This document shows, piece by piece, positions 22,912-31,228 of a DNA stretch of 43,906 bases; within the stretch, counting starts at the first letter, position 1; the number at the start of each line of letters is the position of its first letter. A program made the position numbers and the translations under genes. Source of the stretch: Candidatus Methylomirabilis sp. (GTDB lineage: Bacteria; Methylomirabilota; Methylomirabilia; Methylomirabilales; JACPAU01); the NCBI GenBank assembly GCA_036000645.1, contig DASYVA010000226.1, forward strand, positions 1 through 43,906, given 5' to 3'. Under the pieces are notes generated by a model that ran no database searches, was not told the DNA's origin, and was given only the letters and a program-made list of their open reading frames with translations.

Positions 22912-25900
22912 TCACCGCCCCGCCACCGCATCGAACCACGCCGAGCCGCTCCCGTCGGCGGTGACGTAGCAGAAGATCCGCAGCTGCGCCGTCCCAGGCG
23001 GGGCCGTCTGGGTGGTGCTCTGCACCGTCCAGGGGGTGGTTCCCGTGGTATCGCCGAAGTAGAGGGACTCGATTTTGCTCCCGGTGCTGGTCAGCCACTC
23101 GATCCGGCCCCGCCCCACGCTCGTGGTCAGGGTGGTCCGCAGGGCGAAGCTGACCGTGTAGCTCGTCCCCGGCGTGGCCGGGATCGTCTGGTACACGTAG
23201 CGGTTTGAGGAGCCGGCGTCGATCTGCAGGGCGAAGGCCCCCGCGTAGGGCGTAAGCGTGGTCACGTACCGCGAGGTGCTGCTCCAGTTCACCCACCCCA
23301 CCTGGCCGTCTTCGAACCCGCCGTTGGTCAGGAGCTGGGGGGAGGCCGGGGGGGGAGCGTCGACCGTGACGACCCGACTGGCCGGGATGGGATCGGCGAG
23401 GCCGAGCCCATCCGTCACCGTGAACGTCACCGTGTAGGTGCCCGGGGTGGCGAAGGTGACCCCTCCCGGATCCTCCACCGTCTGGAGACCCGCCCCGCCC
23501 CCGAAGTCCCAGCGGTAGGTCAGGGGGAGGGGCCCGTCCGGATCGCTCCCGGTGCCGCTGAAGCTCACGGACTGCCCCGCCAGGATGGTCACATTGCCCC
23601 CGGGGGTGTCTATGGCGCCGTCGGGGGGCAGGTTGCCGGTCACGGTGACGACCTGCGTGACCGTGCCGGTCGCCCCCGCGTCGTCCGTCACCGTGAGGCT
23701 GGCTGTCCAGGCGCCGGCGCCGTAGGTATGGGTTGCCGTTGCCCCCGCCTGCGGGCCGACGACGGTGCCGTCCCCAAAGTCGAACCGATACGAGACGATG
23801 GTCCCATCCGGATCGCTCGAGCCCGAGGCGTCTGCGGTCACCGCGAGCGGGGCCGGCCCGGAAGAGGGGGTCATCGTCAGAAGCGCGGTGGGCCGCTGGG
23901 TGAACGGCGTCACCGTCACCGCCAGGCTCCCCGGGCTGGGGTCGGCGAGCCCGAGACTGTCCGTCACCGTGAACGTCACCGTGTAGGTGCCCGGGGTGGC
24001 GAAGGCCACCGGTCCCGGGTCCTCCACCGTCTGATTGCCCGCCCCACCCCCGAAGTCCCACAAAAAGCTCAAGGGCAGGTCGCCGTCCGGATCAGTTCCG
24101 GTGCCGGCGAAGCTCACGCTCTGCCCCGCCATGACGGTCACATTGGCCAGGGGACTGTCGATCACCCCGTTGGGGGGGAGGTCCACGGCGCTTATCGTGA
24201 AGCTGTCCACGATGCTGCCTTCGGCGCAATTCACATCGTTTACCCCGCCGCCGGGGGGCCCACAAATGAAGGAACCCTCAATCGCGGTCGCTGTGAATCG
24301 GAGCTTGAGAGGCCCCAGATGCATGGCGCGAAAGGCGGACCACGCAGGTTGGGCGCACGTGAGCCAGAGGCACGTGCCGTCCTGCTCGAGGCTCGCACCG
24401 CCCGTGCCAGCGGTGACGTGGACCACCCCGTTCTGCGGATAGGTGCGCTCGTAGTTGTGGCTGTGTCCATTCAGGTTCAGCACGTACTTGCTGTGGCTGG
24501 CCCCCAGGGCATCGAGATAGCCCTTCAGTGTCAAGCTCCCCTGATGGTGGCCAGAAGAGTAGGCCGGTCGGTGGCCGAAGGTGACGATGAACTTGATGCT
24601 GGGATCGGCCTGCGCTTCCTCCATCAAAGCGTTGGCCCTGGTATTCCAGTCCGCCCACGCGCCGGACCAGGGCTCGGGATACGCGATGAAGCGGACGTTG
24701 CCGTAGTCGAACCAGTGCCAGTCTTCGCCAGCGCAGCTTTGCGGTTTCCCAGAGCAGGTGTTATCAGCAGTCGGCGGCGAGGTCTGCCCATTCGCAAAGT
24801 CGAAGCGCCCCTTATAGTTCCTCAGGTCGTCTGCACTCGGTACGTCCCACTCGTGATTGCCCCAGGCTGGCATATAGGCTGCGTCCCGAGACCAGAGCAT
24901 GACATCGTTGAAATGCTGATCAACATGTGCCTGGCCGTGGGAATTGCCATAAGTGAGATCACCGAGGGCCAAGACGAAGGCCGGCATGTCCGCGGCAATC
25001 AGCCGCTGGACGACCCCCATGCTGGCGTAGGAGGTCGTATCGCCAATGTCCCCCTCCGCATAGACGGTGAAGCCGGCGGCCCCCCTGGGGGGCGGGGTCC
25101 ACAATGTGTGATCCGGCCCATTTCCGATCGCGTAGTGATAGACGGTGTTCTCCTGCAGCCCGGTGAGCTTCGCTTCCCAGAAGGGCCCGCTGGAGGAGAA
25201 GGGGAGCGGGCTGGGAGTCTGCGCCGTTCCCACCTCTCCATAGGCCGTGGTCAGGCCGTAGCGGATGGTATTCTCGGAGCCGCGCCAGTGAACGGTCACC
25301 GAGGTCTGGCCGGTGATATTCCAGTGGACCTCGTCCACAGGCGTTTCGGTGAGCTCGGCCAGCACGACCACGCTAGCCGAGTCGGTCGCGGCGGCGTCGT
25401 CGGTCACCATCACGCTCGCGGTCCAGGTCCCCGCCGCGTAGGTGTGGCTCACCGTCGCCCCAGCCTGCGGGCCGACGACGGTCCCGTCGCCGAAGTCAAA
25501 CCGGTAGGAGACGATGCTTCCGTCGGGATCACGAGAGCCTGACCCGTCCGCTGTCACCGTGAGCGGGGCAGGTCCCGTGGCAGGGTTGACACTGAGGGCG
25601 GCTCCGGGCGGCTGATTCGGCGTGGCGACGAGGACGGCCGCTGCGGCCGAGCCGCTCGCTCCCCCGTCGTCGGTCACCATCACGCTCGCGGTCCAGGTCC
25701 CCGCCGCGTAGGTGTGGCTCGCCGTCGCCCCAGCCTGCGGGCCGACGACGGTCCCGTCGCCGAAGTCGAAGCGGTACGCCACGAGGACCCCGTCGGGATC
25801 GCAGGAGGCCGACGCGTCGGCCAGGACGTCGAGGGGGGGCGGTCCGGAAGAGGGGGTGACCGTCAGGGCTGCCACGAGCGGCGGCGCGCAGGGCAGGAAT

Positions 25901-27441
25901 TCCAGCGCTCCCCGGTCCGCGTAGGAGACGGGGCCCACTCCGGAATTGGGCGTGGCCGGGTCGTCCTCCCGCCCATGGCCTTCGGCATCGGTCGCCGGCC
26001 AGCTCGGCACGGACGAGTTCGCGGAATCGATCGCGGACGATCCGGCCCGGAGGTGGAAGTCCCCGGCGACGGGGTCCACGAACCGCGGATCGGCTTGGAT
26101 CGACTGGGCGTCGTAACCGGTGGCCGCCGTGAAGGCGGCGACCGTCGCGTACTCGGTGGACCCATACTTGATCGGGACCTGGCTGGCGGCGTTCCAGAAG
26201 ATGTTGTAATTCGAGACGAACCCGGACGCCGAGTCAGCGTCCACCCAGAGGTCAAACTCGTTCGTCGTCAGCCCGTTGTTGACCGCAATCGAATTGAAGA
26301 GTCTCGTGCCGGTGGCAGTGCCCTCAATGGAGAAGCCGTCCTTGTAGTTTCCCCAGGCGACGTTCCCGACGTTGAGGGTGCCCTTGGATCCGAGATGATC
26401 GAAGCCATGGTCGCCGTTGTTCCAGGAGAGGTTCTGCAGCGAGATGTTGTCGTTCGAGGACGAGCGGATATTCAGCCCGGTGTCCTGGTTGTCGTGGAAG
26501 CGGTTCCGCTGGATGAGGTTGCCCGAGGACCCGTAGACATCGAGCCCGTTGGCCGCCCGCGAGCCGGGCCGGGCGTTGCGGAAGGACTCGTTGTCCTGGA
26601 CCGTCGAGCCGGTCACCCCCGAGGTCAGGGTGATGCCGTGGTCGTTGTGGTCCGAGACCACATTGGACCCGATCAGGACCCCCGAGGAGCCGGCCACGTG
26701 AATCCCATACCGGTTGGCGAAGGTCACGGTGTTGCGCGTGATGCTGCTGTTGTTTGAGGAGCTGGAGAGATAGATCGCGCGGTCCTCGGTCCGGGTGACG
26801 GTGAAGCCGTCAATGGTGACCCAGGACCGCCCGGAGAGCCGGAAGCCGTAGCTGCGGCGGCCCACCAGGATCTGATGGGTCCCCGGGTTCCCTCCCCCCG
26901 CATTGACGTAGAGCCCCGTCCCGCTGACGTAGCGGAAGCTCCGCGGCGGGAGGGAGGCCGGCGAGGCGCTGGAGCGGATCAGGCGGGCGCCATCGGCGAA
27001 GACCTGCTTGGGGCTCCAGGTGACACTGGCCCCCAGCCAGACGTCCCCTGCGGTGGCGACCCACTTCTCCGGAGCGGAGAAATCGTTTGCGCCATCGACC
27101 ACGACGGGCGACCCCAGGGCCTGGAAGACGAATGGATTGCCCGGCGCCCCCGACGCCGGCACGGTGACCTGCTCCCGGTAGACAGCCGGCTTGATGGAGA
27201 GGGTCGTGCCGGGCCCGCCCCGGGCCGCCGCTGCCGCCGAAATGCTGCAGTAGGGCGTCCCGGCCGTGCCGGGCCCGGCATCCGAGCACCCTGGGTCTGC
27301 GCCATCGACGTAGAAAGTCCCGGCAGCGACGGCGCTCCCCACGCCCGCTGCCCAGAAAGCCCCCGTCAGGACCCAACTCGCAACCTTCGGGGCGAATCGG
27401 CCCCTCTCCCGCGCAGTCGCCATCGAGTCCCGCCGCTCCAT
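22912..27441 (-). CDS. giant secreted protein: beta-helix, PKD repeats, purple-acid-phosphatase-like domain, PKD repeats, C-terminal sandwich
   Basis: A 1509-residue exported protein. The signal peptide is about residues 1-40. A right-handed beta-helix (about 60-510) has repeats such as SSNNSSITRNTVTFANRYG. Two PKD domains follow (about 523-697; FDFGDGT, SHTYAAGTW). An FN3-like lead and purple-acid-phosphatase-type metallophosphatase come next (about 698-1087) with GDIGDT, ALGDLTYGN, WGNHEWD, FGHRPAYSS and NGHSHNYERT, all metal-site motifs intact. Three PKD-like domains (about 1087-1363) and a carbohydrate-binding-type sandwich (about 1365-1509) end it. ATG 27441 has GGAGG six bases upstream. 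The phosphatase part has visibly lower GC than its flanks. It probably acts on phosphoesters or glycans at the cell surface. Confidence 0.9.
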   Translation of the reverse strand: MERRDSMATARERGRFAPKVASWVLTGAFWAAGVGSAVAAGTFYVDGADPGCSDAGPGTAGTPYCSISAAAAARGGPGTTLSIKPAVYREQVTVPASGAPGNPFVFQALGSPVVVDGANDFSAPEKWVATAGDVWLGASVTWSPKQVFADGARLIRSSASPASLPPRSFRYVSGTGLYVNAGGGNPGTHQILVGRRSYGFRLSGRSWVTIDGFTVTRTEDRAIYLSSSSNNSSITRNTVTFANRYGIHVAGSSGVLIGSNVVSDHNDHGITLTSGVTGSTVQDNESFRNARPGSRAANGLDVYGSSGNLIQRNRFHDNQDTGLNIRSSSNDNISLQNLSWNNGDHGFDHLGSKGTLNVGNVAWGNYKDGFSIEGTATGTRLFNSIAVNNGLTTNEFDLWVDADSASGFVSNYNIFWNAASQVPIKYGSTEYATVAAFTAATGYDAQSIQADPRFVDPVAGDFHLRAGSSAIDSANSSVPSWPATDAEGHGREDDPATPNSGVGPVSYADRGALEFLPCAPPLVAALTVTPSSGPPPLDVLADASASCDPDGVLVAYRFDFGDGTVVGPQAGATASHTYAAGTWTASVMVTDDGGASGSAAAAVLVATPNQPPGAALSVNPATGPAPLTVTADGSGSRDPDGSIVSYRFDFGDGTVVGPQAGATVSHTYAAGTWTASVMVTDDAAATDSASVVVLAELTETPVDEVHWNITGQTSVTVHWRGSENTIRYGLTTAYGEVGTAQTPSPLPFSSSGPFWEAKLTGLQENTVYHYAIGNGPDHTLWTPPPRGAAGFTVYAEGDIGDTTSYASMGVVQRLIAADMPAFVLALGDLTYGNSHGQAHVDQHFNDVMLWSRDAAYMPAWGNHEWDVPSADDLRNYKGRFDFANGQTSPPTADNTCSGKPQSCAGEDWHWFDYGNVRFIAYPEPWSGAWADWNTRANALMEEAQADPSIKFIVTFGHRPAYSSGHHQGSLTLKGYLDALGASHSKYVLNLNGHSHNYERTYPQNGVVHVTAGTGGASLEQDGTCLWLTCAQPAWSAFRAMHLGPLKLRFTATAIEGSFICGPPGGGVNDVNCAEGSIVDSFTISAVDLPPNGVIDSPLANVTVMAGQSVSFAGTGTDPDGDLPLSFLWDFGGGAGNQTVEDPGPVAFATPGTYTVTFTVTDSLGLADPSPGSLAVTVTPFTQRPTALLTMTPSSGPAPLAVTADASGSSDPDGTIVSYRFDFGDGTVVGPQAGATATHTYGAGAWTASLTVTDDAGATGTVTQVVTVTGNLPPDGAIDTPGGNVTILAGQSVSFSGTGSDPDGPLPLTYRWDFGGGAGLQTVEDPGGVTFATPGTYTVTFTVTDGLGLADPIPASRVVTVDAPPPASPQLLTNGGFEDGQVGWVNWSSTSRYVTTLTPYAGAFALQIDAGSSNRYVYQTIPATPGTSYTVSFALRTTLTTSVGRGRIEWLTSTGSKIESLYFGDTTGTTPWTVQSTTQTAPPGTAQLRIFCYVTADGSGSAWFDAVAGR
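23411..23456. repeat. 46-bp exact repeat inside the giant gene, copy 1
   Basis: Identical to 23960-24005, in direct orientation at 549-bp spacing. Both lie in the 'FATPGTYTVTFTVTD' strand of PKD-like modules, so a duplicated module is the simplest explanation. Confidence 0.8.
23960..24005. repeat. 46-bp exact repeat inside the giant gene, copy 2
   Basis: Identical to 23411-23456 and in the same reading frame (549 = 3 x 183). Confidence 0.8.
25395..25506. repeat. 112-bp near-identical direct repeat in PKD modules, copy 1
   Basis: Differs from 25665-25776 at three positions by my reading. Spacing is 270 bp, exactly 90 codons, one PKD module. A more diverged third copy lies around 23685-23797. 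This indicates recent tandem duplication or gene conversion. Confidence 0.8.
25665..25776. repeat. 112-bp near-identical direct repeat in PKD modules, copy 2
   Basis: Partner of 25395-25506; it codes for the 'FDFGDGTVVGPQAGAT' part of the first PKD domain. Confidence 0.8.
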
Positions 27442-27936
27442 GGTCAGCCTCCATCACCTGCACAGACCGCCTTCCGGTCCCGGACGGATCCTCACAGAGG
27501 GCGCTTCAGAGGCCAGGCGAGCCCTCCTTACAACCACTTCAGGGCACGGGGAAAAGGCGGAGGTTCCCTTCCCGCGCCGTAGGCTGCGGCATGAAAAAGA
27601 TTACCGTCCAGGAGGCAGCTTTTCCCTGGAGGGCGTTTGAAGAATAGCTGGAGCGCCGACGGGTGCCTGAGGTGGGCCAGGGACTATGACTACCCCGATT
27701 CCATGAGGTCACCAATGAAGGATCTTACATATGTCATATGTATTACTCTACATAATATGTCAAACAAATTTCATAGTCGGCAAAGGACGCGGAACGTGGT
27801 TTTGATCCGGTCGAGGGAAGGAGGAGGAGCGGGCGCCTCCTCCCTAAAGGTGGGCTCTGACCGGACGCGGCGAGCGTTCGACCGCCTTCTCGATCAGACT
27901 GGAAGGATCGCGCGCGACGTCAGCCCGGCGAGGGCG
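27442..27936. other. 495-bp intergenic region with an AT-rich island (27711-27780)
   Basis: No convincing gene lies here. A plus-strand frame over its right half has no recognisable domain and runs over the small zinc-ribbon gene, so I treat it as chance. Between 27711 and 27780 I count 21 G/C in 70 bases (30%), against roughly 70% around it. The island holds two palindromes and a -35 box facing the giant gene. At 27607-27630 a 6-bp stem (TCCAGG/CCTGGA) with a 12-base loop is possible. Confidence 0.6.
27726..27763 (-). promoter_or_regulatory. candidate promoter with two palindromic operators for the giant secreted protein
   Basis: On the minus strand TTGACA (plus 27758-27763) is followed 17 bp later by CATATG (27735-27740), or 15 bp later by TACATA. 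The palindrome TACATATG-T-CATATGTA (27726-27742) covers the -10 region. A second, ACATA-A-TATGT (27750-27760), overlaps the -35. Their centres are 21 bp apart, two helical turns. Transcription here would give a leader of about 290 bases. The -10 match is weak. Confidence 0.4.
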
Positions 27937-28065
27937 CTACGCGGAGGGCTTCGGGGGCCGGCTGGCCTGCTTCGCGAGGGGGGCGCCGCAGGCGTCGCAG
28001 TACCGGGCGGGGGGGAGGATCTTCGTCGCGCAGGCAGGGCAGGAGATCGGCTCCGGGGCGCTCAT
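27937..28065 (-). CDS. tiny zinc-ribbon protein
   Basis: A 42-residue protein: MSAPEPISCPACATKILPPA, then RYCDACGAPLAK and a basic tail. Two CxxC pairs (SCPAC and YCDAC) form a zinc ribbon of the kind found in many small bacterial proteins. ATG 28065 overlaps the stop of the SH3 lipoprotein gene as ATGA, which strongly supports both start and coexpression. Function unknown; such ribbons often mediate protein or nucleic-acid contacts. Confidence 0.7.
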   Translation of the reverse strand: MSAPEPISCPACATKILPPARYCDACGAPLAKQASRPPKPSA

Positions 28066-28532
28066 TCCAGGAACTCCTCCTTGTAGGTTTCCGCGGGGGC
28101 CGGCCGAGCCGGGGTGGAGGGCTTCGGGGCCGACGCCACCGGGCTGTCCCCCAGGAACCGGGCCGCCACCCAGCCCGTCTCCCCCGTCTTCACCACCCGG
28201 ACCTCGACCCACTCCCCATCCTCCCGGAGCCGGAGGACAACCTCGTTCAGCGGGAGGACAGTCACCCGGCTGCACGTGACCCCCGGGCAGCGGCGGACGT
28301 TCAGCGACGGGACCATCACGTACCAGGGGCTGAGGGAGGGGAGAGCCGGGGGCGCGGGGCGGCTCGCCGGGGCAGGCGCGGGCTTGGTCGGAGCCCTGGG
28401 CGACGAGGGGGGGCGGCGGGCTGTGGGCGTCGGCGCGGCGCAGGCCGCGGCGAAGAGGGCGACAAGGGCCACCACCCGGAGCGGGCAGCGGTTACGCCCG
28501 GCGGAGACGGGCAATCTTGCGCGCAATCTCAT
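28062..28532 (-). CDS. SH3b-domain lipoprotein
   Basis: A 156-residue protein with an N-terminal hydrophobic segment ending in LFAAAC (a lipobox), so it is likely lipid-anchored. A Pro/Ala-rich linker leads to a bacterial SH3 domain (SLNVRRCPGVTCSRV, LREDGEWVEVRV, GETGWVAARFL, about residues 70-128). Such domains bind peptidoglycan peptides or proteins. The ATG at 28532 overlaps the TPR gene by 41 bases and lacks a good ribosome-binding site; GTG at 28475 is an alternative that keeps the lipobox. The order TPR, SH3, zinc ribbon suggests an envelope-linked complex. Confidence 0.8.
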   Translation of the reverse strand: MRLRARLPVSAGRNRCPLRVVALVALFAAACAAPTPTARRPPSSPRAPTKPAPAPASRPAPPALPSLSPWYVMVPSLNVRRCPGVTCSRVTVLPLNEVVLRLREDGEWVEVRVVKTGETGWVAARFLGDSPVASAPKPSTPARPAPAETYKEEFLE

Positions 28533-29313
28533 CGGCGTCCGGGGCGTCGGGTCGCAGCGTCCGGTACCGCTCGAAGTGCCGGATCGCCTCGGCGCGCCGC
28601 CCCCGCTCCTCGTAGATGAGCCCCAGGTTCTTGTGGGGGATGGGGTTCGTCGGATCCACCGCGATGGCCTGCCCGTACATCGTGATTGCCTCCTCGATCC
28701 GGCCCAACCGCCGGTAGAGGATGCCGAGGTTGTTGCGGGCCTTGGGGCTGTCCGGCTCCGCCTCGAGCGCTGCCAGGAAGGCCCGCTCCGCTTCGGCGAA
28801 CCGGCCCGCCCTGGCGTCGGCGATTCCCTCGGCGTTCAGCCGTTCCGCCTCGGCCGCACCCGCCTGGACCGCGGGAGCCTGGCCGCGCACCGCCCGACTC
28901 GCGCCGGGCCGCAGGGCCAGGAAGGTGGCGGTGAGAATCAGGAGGGGCACCACGGCCAACGCGGCCAGGACCTTCCAATCCATCCAGGCTGCATTCAGCG
29001 GCGGGCGGGAGTGGGGGACCGCCGCCGCCCCGGGCGGGGGCGCGGGGCGCGGCGGGTCCGGGGGGGCAGGCCGCGTTCCTCCCGGGGGGTGCGGAACCGT
29101 CGCCACCTCGGTCGGCGCTTCGCGGAGGACCCGGAGTTTCCCCCCGCAGAAGGCGCAGCGCCGGCTCACGCCCCCGTGGAGCAGGCGGCACCGAGCGCAG
29201 ACCTTCGCCGGCTCCGAGAGGGCCGCGTGGGCCAGGGGATGGCCGCAGAGCTTGCAGTAGGCCTTCCCCTGTTCAAAGTAGAGACTGCAGTTCTCGCAGA
29301 GTCGGAATCGCAT
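28492..29313 (-). CDS. zinc-ribbon and TPR membrane protein
   Basis: A 273-residue protein. Two N-terminal zinc ribbons (CENCSLYF with YCKLCG; CARCRLLH with RCAFCG; residues 6-58) precede a Pro-rich stretch, a transmembrane helix (about 113-135, VLAALAVVPLLILTATFLA) and three TPR repeats (about 155-255) with NNLGILYRRLGRIEEAITMY as the clearest. The ribbons would be cytosolic and the TPRs extracytoplasmic. ATG 29313 has GAGG five bases upstream and a near-consensus promoter about 220 bases away. It leads the three-gene operon; role unknown. Confidence 0.85.
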   Translation of the reverse strand: MRFRLCENCSLYFEQGKAYCKLCGHPLAHAALSEPAKVCARCRLLHGGVSRRCAFCGGKLRVLREAPTEVATVPHPPGGTRPAPPDPPRPAPPPGAAAVPHSRPPLNAAWMDWKVLAALAVVPLLILTATFLALRPGASRAVRGQAPAVQAGAAEAERLNAEGIADARAGRFAEAERAFLAALEAEPDSPKARNNLGILYRRLGRIEEAITMYGQAIAVDPTNPIPHKNLGLIYEERGRRAEAIRHFERYRTLRPDAPDADEIARKIARLRRA

Positions 29314-29529
29314 GGTGCCTCGTGACGCGCCCCCTGAACCGCCAGGGCTCGGCGGGCCCGGAGCGCGCTCGCCACCGTTCCGGCGTTCCGGAAGTTGGCC
29401 TGCGTCTCGGGGAGGGGAGGCGGGAACGCAGGGCGCGGGGAGGGGAACCGCCAGCCGCGCGGGAGACCTACGAGCAGGCCGGATGCACTTGCCGATCCCG
29501 GTCTGGCAGCGGCGCATCTCTCTCACGTG

Positions 29530-29558
29530 ACTATAGAAGCGGGCCCCGGCCCTGTCAA
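29530..29558 (-). promoter_or_regulatory. promoter of the TPR/SH3/zinc-ribbon operon
   Basis: Minus-strand TTGACA (plus 29553-29558), 17-bp spacer, TATAGT (plus 29530-29535): a near-consensus sigma70 promoter and the same hexamers as at 8567-8596. The leader to ATG 29313 would be about 210 bases. It lies in the 350-bp divergent gap 29314-29663, where I see only promoters. Confidence 0.7.
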
Positions 29559-29591
29559 CCGCGCCCGGGATCTGGACGGACAGCTTTTCCC

Positions 29592-29620
29592 TTGCAAACG
29601 CCGTGCGCATCCTCTAGTTT
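29592..29620 (+). promoter_or_regulatory. possible promoter of ftsE operon
   Basis: TTGCAA at 29592-29597 and TAGTTT at 29615-29620, 17 bp apart, 43 bp before the ftsE start. The hexamers are imperfect but placement and spacing fit. Confidence 0.4.
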
Positions 29621-29663
29621 AGGGCAGTTAGCCGGCCAGCCTGCGGGAGGGGCCCGTCCAGGG

Positions 29664-30329
29664 ATGATCCAGCTCTTCCGGGTCGACAAGACCTTCGGCA
29701 AGGACGTGGAAGCCCTGACGGACGTGTCCCTGGACATCCGCAAAGGGGAGTTCATCTTCCTCACGGGCTCGAGCGGGGCCGGGAAGACCACGCTCCTGCG
29801 CCTGATCTTTCGGGACCTGCTCCCCAGCAGCGGGCAGATCCTGGTGGCTGGCCGCAACGTGGCCCGCCTGCCGGAGCGCCAGGTGCCGGCCCTCCGCCGG
29901 ATGGTGGGGGTCATCTTTCAGGATTTCAAGCTCCTCATGGACCGGACCGTCGCCGACAACCTGCACCTGGTGGCCAGGGCGCTCGGGACCCCCGAGGCCG
30001 CGGCCCGTCGGAAGATCGGCTACCTGCTCCGGCAGGTCGGGCTTCTGCACCGGGCGAATCAGACGCCCTACCGCCTCTCCGGAGGAGAGCAGCAGCGGGT
30101 GGCCATCGCCCGGGCCCTCATGAACGATCCCCTCATCCTCCTGGCGGACGAGCCCACGGGGAACCTGGACGCCGAGCTGGCGGCCGACGTCATCCGCCTC
30201 CTCCGGGAGGTGAACGCTCGGGGGACGACCATCCTGCTCGCCACCCACAACGCGACCCTGGTGAAGGAGCAGGCCAAACGGACGGTCGTCCTGAAGGCTG
30301 GTCGGGTCGTGGAAGACAACGGAGCCTGA
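29664..30329 (+). CDS. ftsE: cell division ATP-binding protein FtsE
   Basis: A 221-residue ABC ATPase, normal for FtsE, which with FtsX couples cytokinesis to septal peptidoglycan hydrolysis. Walker A is GSSGAGKTT (35-43), the Q-loop is VIFQDFKLL, the signature is [15 protein letters not shown], Walker B is [13 protein letters not shown], and the switch histidine is in ATHN. ATG 29664 follows a weak upstream G-rich site. ftsX starts at the last base of the stop region (TGATG), so FtsE and FtsX are coupled. Confidence 0.96.
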   Translation: MIQLFRVDKTFGKDVEALTDVSLDIRKGEFIFLTGSSGAGKTTLLRLIFRDLLPSSGQILVAGRNVARLPERQVPALRRMVGVIFQDFKLLMDRTVADNLHLVARALGTPEAAARRKIGYLLRQVGLLHRANQTPYRLSGGEQQRVAIARALMNDPLILLADEPTGNLDAELAADVIRLLREVNARGTTILLATHNATLVKEQAKRTVVLKAGRVVEDNGA

Positions 30330-31228
30330 TGCGCCTCACGCGCCTGTGGACACTCCTGGGGGATACGCTGGGGAACCTCCGGCGCGGCGGGTGGGCCGGG
30401 CTCGCCGCGGTCGGCGCCATCACCGTCTCGTCCCTGATCCTCGGGGGCCTCTGGCTGCTCACGGTGAACCTCCAGGCGATCCTCAGCGACTGGCGGGCCC
30501 AGTTCGAGGTGGTGGTCTTCCTGCGGGACGACATCACCCCCGACCAGCAGGAGCTCCTCCGTCGGCGCCTGCAGGCCGAGACGGCGGTGGCGGCCGTCCA
30601 GTACAGCTCCAAGGAGGAGGCGCTCGCCCTCTTCAAGCGGGACCTGCACGGTCAGGCGAGTCTCCTGGAGGGCCTGGGGGACAACCCGCTCCCCGCGTCC
30701 TTCCAGCTCCGCATCCGGGAGGAGCACCAGACCGGCCCCGGCATGCGGGCCCTCGTGGGCGCCCTCGAGCGGCTCGAGGGGGTGGAGGAGGTCCTGTACG
30801 GGCATGAGTGGGTGGAGCAGATCGGCCGGCTGGTCTCGGTGTTGCAAGTGGGAGGATGGGCGTTCGGCATCATCCTGGGTGGAGGTGCCCTCTTCATCGT
30901 GGCGAACACCATTCGCCTGGCGGTCTATGCCCGGGCCGACGAGATCGAAATCCTCCGCCTGGTCGGAGCGACGCGGGCCTATATCCGCGCCCCCTTCATC
31001 CTGGAGGGGCTCTTCCAGGGGCTCCTGGGAGCGCTCCTGGCGCTCCTGTTCCTCTTCGCCGGTCACCAGCTCGTTGTCTGGCGCCTCGGTCTGGCCCCTG
31101 CCGGCCTCCTGGCGCTGGGGGCCGGGCGATTCCTGGAGCCGCTCCACGTCGCCGGCCTGCTCGTCGCGGGGGCGGCGCTGGGCGGGATGGGGAGTCTCCT
31201 ATCGGTGCGTCGGTTCCTGAAGGCATGA
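30329..31228 (+). CDS. ftsX: cell division protein FtsX
   Basis: A 299-residue FtsX with a first transmembrane helix (about residues 25-50), an extracytoplasmic domain (about 55-170) and three C-terminal helices (about 172-200, 230-255 and 270-290). [10 protein letters not shown] and [12 protein letters not shown] are typical of the family. The external loop is expected to contact the EnvC-like protein encoded next, whose start overlaps this stop (ATGA at 31225). Confidence 0.95.
   Translation: MRLTRLWTLLGDTLGNLRRGGWAGLAAVGAITVSSLILGGLWLLTVNLQAILSDWRAQFEVVVFLRDDITPDQQELLRRRLQAETAVAAVQYSSKEEALALFKRDLHGQASLLEGLGDNPLPASFQLRIREEHQTGPGMRALVGALERLEGVEEVLYGHEWVEQIGRLVSVLQVGGWAFGIILGGGALFIVANTIRLAVYARADEIEILRLVGATRAYIRAPFILEGLFQGLLGALLALLFLFAGHQLVVWRLGLAPAGLLALGAGRFLEPLHVAGLLVAGAALGGMGSLLSVRRFLKA

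Noticed and set aside
23411-25776. CRISPR-like or mobile repeat array
   Set aside because: The repeats are in frame, at module spacing, and code for PKD domains; they are not short repeats with unique spacers.
27637-28086. A 149-codon plus-strand frame starting in the AT-rich island
   Set aside because: No ribosome-binding site or family, and it overlaps the zinc-ribbon gene, whose CxxC pairs and ATGA coupling are better evidence.
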